Shown here: in pieces, positions 20,677 to 31,064 of the stretch | Numbering within the stretch: the first letter of the stretch is position 1 | Layout: every line of letters begins with the position of its first letter | NCBI GenBank assembly: GCA_021399435.1 | Contig: JAJTUP010000017.1 | Location: 806,001 to 870,000, forward strand | Direction of reading: 5' to 3' | Origin: Diaporthe sp. PMI_573 | Taxonomy: Eukaryota > Ascomycota > Sordariomycetes > Diaporthales > Diaporthaceae | DNA: 64,000 bases | The notes under the pieces: model-generated | What the model was told of the DNA's origin: nothing | Database searches by the model: none | What the model saw: only the letters and a program-made list of their open reading frames with translations | Translations under genes and position numbers: made by a program

Positions 20677-20766
20677 GAAACTTGTGTCAAAATCAGTGGG
20701 GCATGTTACAGAACCGTGAATAACTACTACTGACCTACGACTACCAATGTGATACATCTGCGCGTC

Positions 20767-22186
20767 TCAGTAAAGACTTTCCCTCGGGTCTTCATCCCAG
20801 TGATCCTCCCACTGCCTTCTCAGGACGTCCGTACCGCCGTGCCCGTCCAGCCTATCCGCATCCCAGAAGATATAACCCCATCGCCGCATCTCGTCGGGCA
20901 CATACATACCAATCAGATTACTGTACGTGCCACCCCAGATGATCGTCCACGCCAATGGTGGACCGCACAGACAATCTCCCTGGAAAGGCAGCGGGGCGCG
21001 CTCATTTGTGAGCTCATCCCTACGCGATGGCGCTTGCTGACGCCGTTCTTCCTGCATGTCGCCGCTGAGGATACCTACGGAGGTGTCGAGGGGTATGTAT
21101 GATGAGACGATGCTGCGTTGCATTGTACTCACCAGGGTCTCTCGGTCGTCGGGCTTGAGATTGACGAGAACGGTACGTAGGAGGTCAAGACCGCCGCGCA
21201 GCGTTGTTCCTTCTTGATAATTACGCAGACTGACTGGTGCAAGGTGTGAGTTTGGAGAGTCTAAAGAGGCGGTATCTTAGCTTACATGAATTGTTGAATT
21301 CAAATGCTCCGACTGGAGTAGGCGGGCGGTCTTGGTTGTCGAATCTTGGGTTATCCGGGTGCACTTCCACCGCAATGTCGTTGAAGATATTCTCGTAAGC
21401 AGCTTCGGCAAACTGGTAGAAAGAGAGTAGCTCCTCGCTCTCCCATGGCTCCGGTGTGTAAAATAGACGTGTGGCGTAATTTCCAGGTATTTCGCGGCCA
21501 AGTCCCGGCTTAGGCTTGGCCGCACAACACAGTAATTGAAACCGGTAGGTAGCCCGTAGACATCTCTGCCACTCGATGTTGCTGGGCTCAGGCTGTGAAG
21601 CTGATTTATGACTGCCTTCTCCGATTCGGTTTGCAAGGTCCTTGAGAGCGTTTTCCATGTAATGTCTTGTGATCGGGACTACAGTGTGGAAGTAAAACGA
21701 GACCATATTCACCGCTTCTGCTTCAGTAATTGCACCAGCGAGCCGAAACGATGAATTGTGCGGCAGTCGCTCCTGCCATGTTTCCAAAAGCCCAGCAATA
21801 TATTCATGTGTGCCCTCTTGTGGAGCCATGGCTTTCTGTGTGATATGGGCATCGAGGCTGACGCTTCCTAGCGTTACCTGTAAGGCAGCGCTAAGTAGGT
21901 ATCTGCGATCGAGGAGGTATTGTTGATGGAATGTGGGGGAGGTACGGACGAGGGCTTTAAGGCGATGAAGGTCCATGACGGAAAGAATGTGCCGCCGGAC
22001 TTCGGCTGGCAGTCTTTCCAGGCCACTATCGCAGTCCTGAACTTCCGTATCCTCTGTATCGGGTGCCACTATAGACTCCGAGTCGTTTGGCCATGTTTCG
22101 TTGGTTGCGGGAACGACTGTAGCCGATGTGGCTGTTTGGTCTGACTTGGGGCGCAAGTTTCTGAACGCCTTAGCCAACTTTTTCAT
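20767..22186 (-). CDS. F-box-like protein, 455 aa
   Basis: Two exons on the minus strand: 21286-22186 (ATG at 22186) and 20767-21233 (stop at 20767-20769), with a 52-nt intron starting GTAAGC and ending CACCAG (phase 1). After a Ser/Thr-rich N-terminus, an F-box-like segment is seen at about residues 56-95 (LERLPAEVRRHILSVMD then LKALVRTSPTFHQ). The rest is helical and unassigned. The C-terminus contains GPPLAWTIIWGGTYSNL and RRWGYIFWDADRL, a pattern common in fungal F-box proteins of unknown target. F-box proteins bind Skp1 and bring substrates to SCF ubiquitin ligases. The 3' end converges on the HET gene, leaving only 90 bp between stop codons. Confidence 0.85.
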
Positions 22187-23098
22187 CTTGAAATGGAATT
22201 GATGGGTTGCGATTGAGGTACTATGCGTGGTTGATCACCAGGAACCTCGGTGATTGAGGTCAGAGGTGGGGAGGAGGCGAAGGGCTCAGGTCAGCTTCGT
22301 AGAATTTAAGCAAATCTACAGCAGGGTTAGGGTAATTCTCTTGAGGCCTGAGATAAGGGACAACTCCTGGGGCGGTGGTTTGGATGTAACGCGAGGTTGA
22401 GGTTGGTGAGGGGATTGGAAACAAGACGGTCGATTGAGGGGCGTAGACCGACCATTCTATTTAGGGAGAGAGAGTTTTCATTGGTTATTCTGATTCCGTT
22501 GGTTCGCCATGCTCGAGAGTGGACCAACAACAGCCAAGCAGGCCACGTTGGCGACCTGTGTGCGTGACGGGAGGGCTCGAGACCGGCAGCGAAATTAAGG
22601 TAACTTCAACGTAAAGCTTCCCTTCCCGTTGGATATTAAAAATCACTGTTGGTTCCAGTGCTGTGCCACCAACAGACAAATATAGCAGCGGCCCCACTTG
22701 AAACACTCCCTACCAACAACAATTTCAAGATCTTCTTTCACCATTCCTACTGCGAAAGTCGGAATTCAGTCACGGGTTGCCCACAATGACCCATACATAT
22801 CAAACTTTCGATTTGTTAAAAAACGTGAGCCTCACGTCCAGAAGGATAACCGACCTAGTGTCAAATGCCTGGGCCCGATGTTTCAGACCTTTGGTCGTGA
22901 TGTCCAGACCTGTATTGTTGGAAATGCCACAGCTTCTACGCCGCATTCGATCAGAGATGGCAATGTCTGGGAACAAAATCACGAGAATATATAGCTCAGA
23001 TTCCGTACATACATTCAACAAGAAGTCAAATCATTTCAATCTCATCAAACAGCCCCAATCACCCATCATCTTGCAAATTATTCTAATAAGGTTTCACA
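22187..23098. other. Intergenic region, 912 bp
   Basis: Divergent 5' flanks of the F-box and coiled-coil protein genes. No further gene or clear element is seen. Confidence 0.5.
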
Positions 23099-24177
23099 AT
23101 GTGCAGCTCATGTACCAAGGCTAGGAGGTGGCGAAGTGGCTGTGGTGACGGCAGAGGCCCCAGCCTTACGCCATCACCCCCTCGGCATGAATTGCCACAG
23201 GTGAGAAATGTCTTGCGCTACAATCCTCTCCTCTCTGAAATAACTTTAAGACTACTTTGTCCGAGGTTGAATAGCTGATGTCTTAACCCATTACTATCAC
23301 AGTATCCCCAGGTCGTACGCCAGCAGTACACATCCCAGGCATATCCGCAGGCGGTAGCCGGGCCTTCCAACGCAAGCAGCGTTTATCCTGGAAGCAACTT
23401 TGCACGCACTCCCACCCATGCCTCCAGTGCGAGCACTGCGAGCGATAGCTCCATTCACTCCGCGGAGCAAGCCCTGAGCATAATCTGCTCCAACAATTCT
23501 CTCAGGACACTCAATCGTAGACTCAGTGAAGAAAATCGATATACGGATGCACTCAAGAATCAGCTGGAGCGCGAATTTCAGCGGATCAATCCTAATGCAT
23601 ACGCAGTGCGGAGCCCGTGGCATCAGGGGATGCAGACCGCGTACGACCGGTATAAACAGTTTGCTGAGGATATTGGAACGCCCCATAAAGCCTTCACGGA
23701 CTATCAACGGGCGACGGCGAAAAGGACAACTCCAGAGCAGCATATAGAGCGCGCCAGGCTTGCAATCGAATGGGGAAAAGCGGCTGTGAAGTAAGTTTCC
23801 TTTCCTTAACTATTACAAGGCAATCACTCTGCTATTTGCGTCGTCAAATGAACTTCTGGTTAATAAATATTGTTCCCACCCATTAATTAGGGCATCGCAA
23901 GCGCGTCTTGAGTTCCAAAAGACCTACAGGGACGCGTATCCATTGGCAGATATCCAGAGCCATATCGATGAAGCAGCATCGCTTCTGGGAAGTGCCCAAG
24001 AAGCCCTGCATCTGGCCAAGAAGAACTATAACAGTAAGAAGCCCAGTATCAGCTTGTATGACCAATGAAACATATCAGAGATGAAAGAATTGATCACGAA
24101 ATGCTAATCAACACCTGTTTTCCTTAGATATCTGGGTAGCGGCAGGACGATTGAGCAACCCTGCCGTCTTCCAATAG
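23099..24177 (+). CDS. Hypothetical helical protein, 260 aa
   Basis: I do not recognise this protein. The model has four exons, 23099-23200, 23303-23790, 23891-24033 and 24128-24177 (TAG 24175-24177), with phases 0, 2 and 1 that join without a break. Introns begin GTGAGA, GTAAGT and GTAAGA and end CACAG, ATTAG and CTTAG; the last has a GCTAATC branch site. The first exon is basic with Cys and Ser (MCSSCTKARRW). Then a Ser/Thr-rich segment leads to a helical, probably coiled-coil part (about residues 85-245) with charged heptad-like stretches such as LNRRLSEENRYTDALKNQLE. A longer third exon ending in TGA at 24066-24068 is an alternative, but the last intron has strong splice signals. It is presumably intracellular. 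Confidence 0.7.
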
Positions 24178-24347
24178 ATATCACAGTGGCCGCAGTGTAA
24201 AACCTTGTCTGCTTGAAGATACGGTTCTTTAATGACCTCGCCTGCCATCGTCATGTCAACCTTTGGTCATCCAGCTCGCGACAGTCTCCTTCTTCGCCAC
24301 CCACAAAACACAAAAGACCCCAAATAAAAAAAGACAACACGACAAAG

Positions 24348-25051
24348 ATGTCCAGCTCCGCCATTCTATCAGACAGCAGCAGCATGGGAGGTAGTCTGCA
24401 GATTGTCCCGGCTCCGCTGCTCTGCCTTGATGCCACCATTCCTGTCCCGCTCTTGCCTCAGACACCCGTCACCGCCACGACTCTGGCCGATGTGATCGCC
24501 AGGCACGGAATGCCGTGTGGCCTCGTCGTTGCTGCGGGATTCCACGGGGAGGTCAACCCAACCAACCCACCTACGGTGTCTGAGCTACTCGGCCGTGTAC
24601 ACAAAATGCCAGCCGATCTCATCGACAAATACCACCAAGATCTGCCGAACGCTCTCGCTCTTCGCCTGCTCGCAGCTCGCCCCGGCCAAATTTACGGATT
24701 CGAGGCGAGAGTTACGTAGGTTCCGCCTCCACAACATGTCTGCACGATCTTTGTACTAGTACTGACAGAAAGAATTGCCCTAGGACCAACAAGAAAGGCG
24801 AGCGCCTGGTGGAGCACAAGTGCCTTGACCCTGGCTGTCCTTTCGTTGGAAAGGACAAAAAGCGGCATATGAGCGGAATGCATGTCAAAGACATTGATAC
24901 AGCCATATGCTGCCCTTATGAGAGCTGCGGCCAAATCTACTACGCTACCAGGGAGTCCGAAATGAAGAAACACTTTAAGTGGCACGAGGGGAAGAACGAA
25001 GATGCGCAGAGTAATGGAGAGAAGACCACTCCTGTGTCCCCTTTCCTGTAA
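24348..25051 (+). CDS. Putative C2H2-type zinc-binding protein, 211 aa
   Basis: Two exons, 24348-24715 and 24784-25051 (TAA 25049-25051), separated by a 68-nt intron (donor GTAGGT, branch TACTGAC, acceptor CCTAG, phase 2). The first exon encodes a Ser/Thr/Pro-rich N-terminus and a moderately conserved-looking block of about 80 residues (LADVIARHGMPCGLVVAAG). The second exon carries two zinc-finger-like motifs: CLDPGC with HMSGMH (C-x4-C-x9-H-x4-H, about residues 138-158) and CPYESC with HFKWH (C-x4-C-x15-H-x3-H, about 170-196). This spacing fits degenerate C2H2 fingers, which may bind DNA, RNA or protein. The tail is hydrophilic. Target and process are unknown. Confidence 0.75.
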
Positions 25052-26458
25052 TTTGGACGGAGGTGGGAACCGCCTGTGTGGGGGAGGGGGGGTGATCACC
25101 TGATCTTTGGACGGTAGGGCTTCTTTGGTAAAGCTTCGGACGAAAGGCGATCTTGGTGGTGAAGATAGGCCCATTCACTTCAGACGGAAAGCCACAAACA
25201 GCTCCAGATGATTCAAGTCACATCAAACAATCCCGATGAGTTTCGTGCTTTAGCTGTTCCTTGGGTCAGTGACCGTGCAGAATTTTCTAGGACTGGATGC
25301 ACTTGTAACCACGAGGCCCAAACACGCTTTGAGACAGTCATCCCTCTTGGACCAGACCACAACAATTGCTTTGAGGTATCAATTCATACAGCTGCTTTCT
25401 CTTCCCGGTCAACCAAACCCTCAAGACAACCAAGATGTCATGTAGAGCAATTAGGGTTGCCTACTGCCCAAACGTACAACGTCTCTGGCTTCGTAAGGTC
25501 GTTTGAGGCAACTCACTGAAGTGCTCTTCTCTACTTCTCATCAACATTTTCTACCAGAGGAACCTGTGATATGACAACCTGTCATAGAGTATCTATCTAC
25601 TCTCCTATGAAATAACCTCCCCTGGGTTATCACTCATGAAAAGGCCTTCTCTGAGGTAGTCTCTGGGATCATTTCTCATAGGACGCCCTCCCACCGGGAT
25701 ACCCCCACATGGAACAGCCTCTTTTAGAGCAAGCACCCATAAGATACCCTCCGTAGGACGAAACCCCAAGGATTATTTCTTATCAAACGATTCCATCTAG
25801 GACAACCTCCCGTGGGACATCCGCCTATGGGACATCCTCCCGTGGGACATCCTCCTGTGGGGCATCCTCCCGTAGGATAACTGGTTTCGTTCTTCATCCG
25901 TATACATGCGAAGCTGCATGCGGTCCCTTCATACAATGGAAAACGCTCAAAGACCCAGCGTTAGATATAAAAACAATACCGATAACAGTACGCCGAAAAT
26001 ACGATTGTGGCACGTAGCTAAGAAAACATAGGCAGCCTTGTGCCAGCCGCACTGACGAGGCTAGCGAGATTGGCTTCTGTCCCGTACGATAACCTCACTT
26101 GGAATAGACGTCTACAGTAACTACTTCCACCAAGTCACAGTTAAGGGGCACAGCACCCTTGATAGTCGAACCCACACTCCCGACCTTGCGGCCAAACAAG
26201 CCAGCCGAGCTAGGAGCAGACCCGCTTCCGAGCACACGATGGAGGGTCGATGGTGACCGCGGGGAATTCGCCATCCCTTGCCCTGGGTACCTTGGGCGAG
26301 GCGGTCAATGTAGCTGCCACCTCCGCCGCCGCCACCACCACCACCCTCTTGCTAGACTCCAGCCTCGCCCTGTCCCCACCCGGGCCAGCCAATCGAGTCC
26401 AAGAGCTGTCGACAAGGTCACTGGCCTGTGTCCTGACCAGAAGGGTCTGCCCGGTTTG
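25052..26458. other. Intergenic region with prominent 15-bp repeat island
   Basis: No supported gene; a 103-codon frame at 25208-25519 lacks any recognisable feature. The main content is repeat island E (25565-25880). Confidence 0.5.
25565..25880 (-). repeat. 15-bp tandem repeat, island E (minus orientation)
   Basis: The best preserved island. At 25815-25875 near-perfect copies of GTGGGACATCCTCCC follow each other, flanked by more diverged units back to about 25565. Its reverse complement, rotated, is CACGGGAGGATGTCC, which matches the plus-strand consensus TATRGGAGGYTGTCC of islands A-C at most positions. Read on the minus strand the core would encode a PTGGC pentapeptide repeat, but the flanks give no credible gene. 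Confidence 0.75.
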
Positions 26459-27256
26459 CTACCTTTCCTTGGGAGCTTTTAACGTGGTTTGCTTTCCAAC
26501 GAGGGGGGGGGGTGTAGCCGGAGTTGGAGTTATCGGGGTCGGGAAGAGGTTGCGTAGCGGGCGTCGCAGGGCATCGGCGTTCCGAGAGGACGAAATAGAA
26601 ATAGCGGGAGTCGGCAGCCTTCTCCGGGTCTCCGGGTCGGCGCCGAGAACCACAACCTTCTTGACATACCGCAGGCCCACATGGTGCTTGTGGTCATTAA
26701 GCATGTGCATGACCATTCCACCGTTGGGCGAGCCTAGAATGGCATAAAAGCCCTCGTCCTCATTCGTGTAGATTCGAAAGCCGCTGGGATCGCCGATTCC
26801 TTGAGTCGCTCCAGAGGAGCACGCAGCCTTATCAATTAGCCTGAGGCTCTTCCCGTTGATAACGGTGTCCTGAAATACAATCCGAAGATTGGTGGTATTC
26901 TGTTGGCTTTCCCTCGCATTCTAGGCGAAGGTTTGCCACAGAAGCTCAGACGGTGTGAGCTGGTTGACGGGCAGGTTCCCGTCGCGGTTCTTGTAGATTT
27001 CCACGACGATCAATGCGCCGGATTTCGCATCGGCTCTCGTCAGCCGCGAAAGATCATACCCTCGTCTTTTGCTGGTGACCTGCACCCACTTCAGCTGGCC
27101 TGGCGAGATATTCTCGCTCGCCGGAGAGGGGCTCCTGGTGCGGCTGCTGGTCCTGTTGCTGGTCCTGTTGCTGGTCCTGCTGGTCCTGCTTCTGCTGCCT
27201 CTTCCACCACCGTCCTCGCAGTCATCGTTGTCGTCGTCGCCGTCCTATGCTAGCTG
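26459..27256 (-). pseudogene. Unidentified pseudogene with in-frame stop
   Basis: On the minus strand one frame reads as a normal protein but is cut by TAG near 26923. Upstream of the stop there is an Arg/Ser/Thr-rich tract made by short repeats (RTSNRTSNRTSS), followed by ISPGQLKWVQVTSKRRGYD and LIVVEIYKNRDGNLPVN. The same frame resumes with NTTNLRIVFQDTVING, KAACSSGATQGIGDPSGFRI and MHMLNDHKHHVGLRYVKK, then a Pro/Thr-rich tail ending at 26459. The 5' end is not found: a TAG lies at about 27244. Amino-acid composition and continuity across the stop suggest a once-functional gene. I do not recognise the family. The plus-strand frames over the same region are mirror images of the repeat. Confidence 0.5.
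27135..27195. repeat. Short tandem repeat within pseudogene
   Basis: GGTCCTGTTGCT-type units (about 15 bp) occur three to four times, giving the Arg-Thr-Ser-Asn repeat of the minus-strand pseudogene. Confidence 0.6.
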
Positions 27257-27914
27257 ATTATTTGGTAAGAGGCCCCGTAGCGTGCGGACTGTGGGTGCAA
27301 AGTTGGACCGATTGAAGATTGCAGTGATGCTACTTGTTTGGTAGACTAGGCTGTGTCTCTCTACTGCATTTGACGCCCTTGCATCGGGCAGTTTCGTTCT
27401 GATGTTTTCGTTTAGACAAATTCATTTGGTGAATGTCTCAGAGAAGAGAACACGGTGGACTGAGAGTAAACAAAGACCTCAAAGGAGAAGGCTGGCACAC
27501 AGGTCGTGAACAGAAGACGGACTGAAGAAAAGGAAGGATTAGATGCAACGACAACATTTCGTGGATTCGTACTTTGAAATCGGCAGGAGCACTCGGCACT
27601 GGTACGTGAGTGATGCATGTCCCAACCCTGCTTGTGACTCCCGAAAAACAGTTTTGCGGAAGGCACTCTCCTCGATACTGTCCATTCCATCTACGCCGAT
27701 TTATTACAGCAGCACGAAGGTAGAGACCCGACTGCCACTGCCATTGACAACAGCTCACGTCGAGGTTTGCCGAGCTCGGCTCCGACTCGGCCAATCAGCG
27801 TGCGGCTACGTTCCCGCCCGGCCACTCGAGCTTTTGGTGCCTGCGCCTGGTCGCATTCGCATTCCTCTTGTCACCAACCCAAAACAATGCGAACCTGACC
27901 ATACCATCAACACA
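27257..27914. other. Intergenic region, 658 bp
   Basis: 5' flank and leader of the Prp1/Prp6 gene. An in-frame open stretch runs upstream of its ATG from 27543, but that part has no homology-like features and is regarded as leader. Confidence 0.5.
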
Positions 27915-30821
27915 ATGGCCAGCCGTCGGGACTTCTTGAGCCAGCCGGCACCCGAGAACTATGTCGCAGGTATCGGCCGAGGTGCTGTCGGCTTCACCAC
28001 CCGATCCGACCTTGGGCCTGCGCGCGACGGCCCCAGCGAGGAGCAGATCTCGTCCGCCATCAAGAAGCGTTCCGAGCAGCTTGGTCTCACGGAGGCAAAG
28101 GATGGCGGCGACGACGCCGGCGGTGGTGCTGACGAAAGCCGCTATCAGGACCCGGATAACGAGGTCGGTCTATTCGCCGGCGGCATCTACGAGAAGGACG
28201 ACGAGGAGGCCGATCGCATATGGCAGGAGGTAGATGAGAAGATGGCAAAGCGTCGCCAGAAGCAAAGGTTCGTCCTCCCATGTATCCACAACATCCACTT
28301 TCCCCCCTCCCTCCCCGTCAGCATCTTGTTACTCCCTCATCAAGCAAAAGGTTTATCGTTTATGATGATAGATGAGCAGAGTACCGACACAACATTTTCT
28401 CTCCACAGGGAAGCGCGCGAACGCGAAGAGGTCGACGAATACGAGCGGAAGAACCCCAAGATCCAACAGCAGTTCGCCGATCTGAAGCGAGCCCTCGGCT
28501 CCGTCACCGACGAGGAGTGGGCCAACCTGCCCGACGTCAAGGACATGACCGGCAAGACGAAGCGAGAGCGAGAAGCCCGGCGACAGAGATTCTACGCCGT
28601 CCCCGACTCCGTGCTGGCAGCTGCGCGAGATGTCGGCGAGATGGGCACGACCGTGGCCGACGAGGGCGGCGAGGCGAAGGACGGGTCCATGACCAACTTT
28701 GCCAAGATCGGTGCTGCAAGGGACAAGGTGCTCCAGGCAAGACTTGACCAGGCATCACAGAGCAGCGGCACAGCGACATCACTAGGGTCCTCGACAAGTG
28801 TGGATGCAAAGGGTTATCTCACCTCCATGGCCAGGGCTGGCGAGATCCCAGAGGTCAGCGTCGGGGATGTGGACTTTGCGCGGAAGCTGCTGAAGTCGGC
28901 TTACGAGTCCAACCCTCTGCACCCACCCGCCTGGATCGCGGCAGCCCGAGTCGAGGAACTGGCGGGCAAGACAGTGGCGGCGAGGAACCTGATAGCCAAG
29001 GGATGTGCCAAGAACCTTCGTTCGGAGGATCTGTGGCTGGAGAACATCAGACTTAACGAGGGTCGCAATGCGAAAATCATTGCGGCTGAGGCCATCAAGG
29101 CGAACAACAAATCGGTCAGGCTGTGGGTGGAAGCGATGAAGCTGGAGACAGATGCGCGGTCGAAGAAGAAGGTCATCAGGCAGGCGCTGCTCCACATACC
29201 CAAGAGCGAGATGCTGTGGAAGGAGGCAGTCAACCTGGAGGAGGACCCAGAAGATGCCCGGCTGCTGCTGGCCAAGGCGGTGGAGGAGATACCCAACAGT
29301 GTCGAGCTGTGGCTCGCCCTGGCCCACCTCGAGAAGCCACAAAACGCAAGGAAGGTCATCCAGAAGGCACAAAAGGCGAACCCGCAGAGCCACGAGATCT
29401 GGATAGCCGGTGCGCGTCTGATGGAACAACTAGGCGACTCCAAGGTCAACATGATGAAGCGTGCCGTCCTCGCCCTCGCCAAAGAAGGCGCCATGCCCAA
29501 GCGCGAGGAGTGGCTCACAGAGGCGGAGAAGTGCGAGGCCGAGGGCGCGATCATGACGTGCGCAAACATCATCCAGGAGACGCTGGGGTGGGGCCTGGAC
29601 GAGGACGACGACCGCAAGGACACGTGGATGGAAGACGCCAAGATGAGCATCGCGCGGGGCAGATACGAGACGGCCCGGGCGATCTACGCCTACACTCTCC
29701 GGGTGTTCCCCACGAGCAGGACGGTCTGGAAGGAGGCGGTGGACCTGGAGCGGAACCACGGCAGCAAGGACGCGCTGTGGAACGTCCTCAAGAAGGCCAC
29801 GGAGGCGTGCCCCAACTCGGAGGTGCTGTGGCTGATGCGGGCCAAGGAGAAGCTCCTGGCGGGCGAGCTGGACGAGGCGCGCAAGGTCCTCGGCGAGGCG
29901 TTCCAGCAGAACCCCAACAACGAGGACATCTGGCTGGCAGCCGTCAAACTCGAGTCGGACCACGACTTCCCGGAGCAGGCGCGCGAGCTGCTCAAGACGG
30001 CGAGGCAGCAGGCGCCCACAGACCGCGTCTTCGTGCGCAGCGTGGTCTTCGAGCGGCAGCAGGGCGACAACGAGGCCGCGCTAGCGCTCGTGGGCGACGC
30101 GCTGCAACTCTTCCCCGCGAGCGCCAAGCTGCACATGCTCAAGGGCCAGATCTACGAGGACGGGGGCCAGGTGGCGCCCGCCCGGGGCGCGTACGGCATC
30201 GGCGTCAAGGCGTGCCCCCGGAGCGTGCCGCTGTGGATCCTGTACTCGCGGCTGGAGGAGAAGGCCGGCGCCACCGTCAAGGCGCGCAGCGTGCTGGACC
30301 GGGCGCGGACGGCCGTCCCAAAATCGCCGGAACTGTGGTGCGAGCTCGTCCGCGTGGAGAGGCGGGCTGGCAACACGGCGCAGGCGAAGAACCTGATGGC
30401 GACGGCGCTCAAGGAGATGCCCAAGAGCGGGCTGCTGTGGTCGGAGCGGATCTGGCACCTGGAGCTGCGCACGCAGCGCAAGCCCCTGGCGCTGCAGGCC
30501 ATCAAGGAGGTGGAGAACGACCCGATCCTGTTCGTGGCGGTGGCGCGCATCTTCTGGCTCGAGCGCAAGCTGGACCGGGCGCAGAGCTGGTTCGAGAAGG
30601 CCATCGTGCTCGACGGCGACGTCGGGGACAGCTGGGCGTGGTACTACAAGTTCCTGCTGCAGCACGGCACCGAGGAGAAGAGGGGCGAGGTCGTCAGCAA
30701 GTGCGTCGCCAGCGACCCCCGTCACGGCGAGTACTGGCAGCCCATCGCCAAGGACCCGAAGAACGCGCGGGCCGGCGTCGAGCAGATCCTCAAGCTGGTC
30801 ACTGCCTCGTTGCCTGTTTAA
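27915..30821 (+). CDS. prp1: Pre-mRNA splicing factor Prp1/Prp6 (U4/U6.U5 tri-snRNP), 921 aa
   Basis: Orthologue of yeast Prp6, fission yeast Prp1 and human PRPF6, the scaffold that bridges U5 and U4/U6 in the tri-snRNP. Two exons, 27915-28267 and 28409-30821, with intron 28268-28408 (donor GTTCGT, acceptor CCACAG). The start at 27915 gives the family's N-terminal domain: RDFLSQPAPENYVAGIGRG, then FTTRSDLGPA, the DPDNEVGLFAG region and EEWANLPDVKDMT up to about residue 190. From about 270 onward there is an uninterrupted array of HAT/TPR-like helical repeats (for example ARKVIQKAQKANPQSHEIW and ARAIYAYTLRVFPTSRTVW) to the C-terminus, as expected for about 900-940 residues. The intron is 141 nt long, a multiple of three, and has no in-frame stop, so an unspliced message would encode a version with 47 extra residues. 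Codon use is strongly GC-biased, as in highly expressed housekeeping genes. Confidence 0.96.
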   Translation: MASRRDFLSQPAPENYVAGIGRGAVGFTTRSDLGPARDGPSEEQISSAIKKRSEQLGLTEAKDGGDDAGGGADESRYQDPDNEVGLFAGGIYEKDDEEADRIWQEVDEKMAKRRQKQRFVLPCIHNIHFPPSLPVSILLLPHQAKGLSFMMIDEQSTDTTFSLHREAREREEVDEYERKNPKIQQQFADLKRALGSVTDEEWANLPDVKDMTGKTKREREARRQRFYAVPDSVLAAARDVGEMGTTVADEGGEAKDGSMTNFAKIGAARDKVLQARLDQASQSSGTATSLGSSTSVDAKGYLTSMARAGEIPEVSVGDVDFARKLLKSAYESNPLHPPAWIAAARVEELAGKTVAARNLIAKGCAKNLRSEDLWLENIRLNEGRNAKIIAAEAIKANNKSVRLWVEAMKLETDARSKKKVIRQALLHIPKSEMLWKEAVNLEEDPEDARLLLAKAVEEIPNSVELWLALAHLEKPQNARKVIQKAQKANPQSHEIWIAGARLMEQLGDSKVNMMKRAVLALAKEGAMPKREEWLTEAEKCEAEGAIMTCANIIQETLGWGLDEDDDRKDTWMEDAKMSIARGRYETARAIYAYTLRVFPTSRTVWKEAVDLERNHGSKDALWNVLKKATEACPNSEVLWLMRAKEKLLAGELDEARKVLGEAFQQNPNNEDIWLAAVKLESDHDFPEQARELLKTARQQAPTDRVFVRSVVFERQQGDNEAALALVGDALQLFPASAKLHMLKGQIYEDGGQVAPARGAYGIGVKACPRSVPLWILYSRLEEKAGATVKARSVLDRARTAVPKSPELWCELVRVERRAGNTAQAKNLMATALKEMPKSGLLWSERIWHLELRTQRKPLALQAIKEVENDPILFVAVARIFWLERKLDRAQSWFEKAIVLDGDVGDSWAWYYKFLLQHGTEEKRGEVVSKCVASDPRHGEYWQPIAKDPKNARAGVEQILKLVTASLPV

Positions 30822-31064
30822 ACTGCGAGCTCTGCTGTCACGGCGTTGGTGTGCCAAGGGAATGGGCCATTATTATCAGAGAAGAGAACAGACAGACAGA
30901 CAGAAGATATAAAATGCATTGCCATTAAAGTCTCGTGAATTCCATTATGCCTTGCACCCCGTCATGTCAAGTATAGAAATCGTCAAAAAAGCAATCCCCG
31001 ACGGCCTGGCCTGATCAAGCCCCATTCACAGTAACTCCCTCCACCAGCGCTCCTCCGGCCCCAT

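Noticed and set aside
25208..25519. 103-codon plus-strand frame
   Set aside because: No recognisable feature; likely chance in the 3' flank of the zinc-finger gene.
25565..25880. CRISPR-like array
   Set aside because: Units are directly adjacent, 15 bp, without spacers, in a eukaryotic genome; this is a tandem repeat.
27543..27914. In-frame N-terminal extension of Prp1/Prp6
   Set aside because: The family N-terminus starts at MASRRDFLSQPAPENY (27915); the upstream sequence is unlike the protein and lies in the leader.
29123..30928. 601-codon plus-strand frame and several long minus-strand frames over the Prp1/Prp6 gene
   Set aside because: They are GC-rich shadows of the HAT-repeat coding sequence, with Gly/Arg/Ala-rich nonsense composition.
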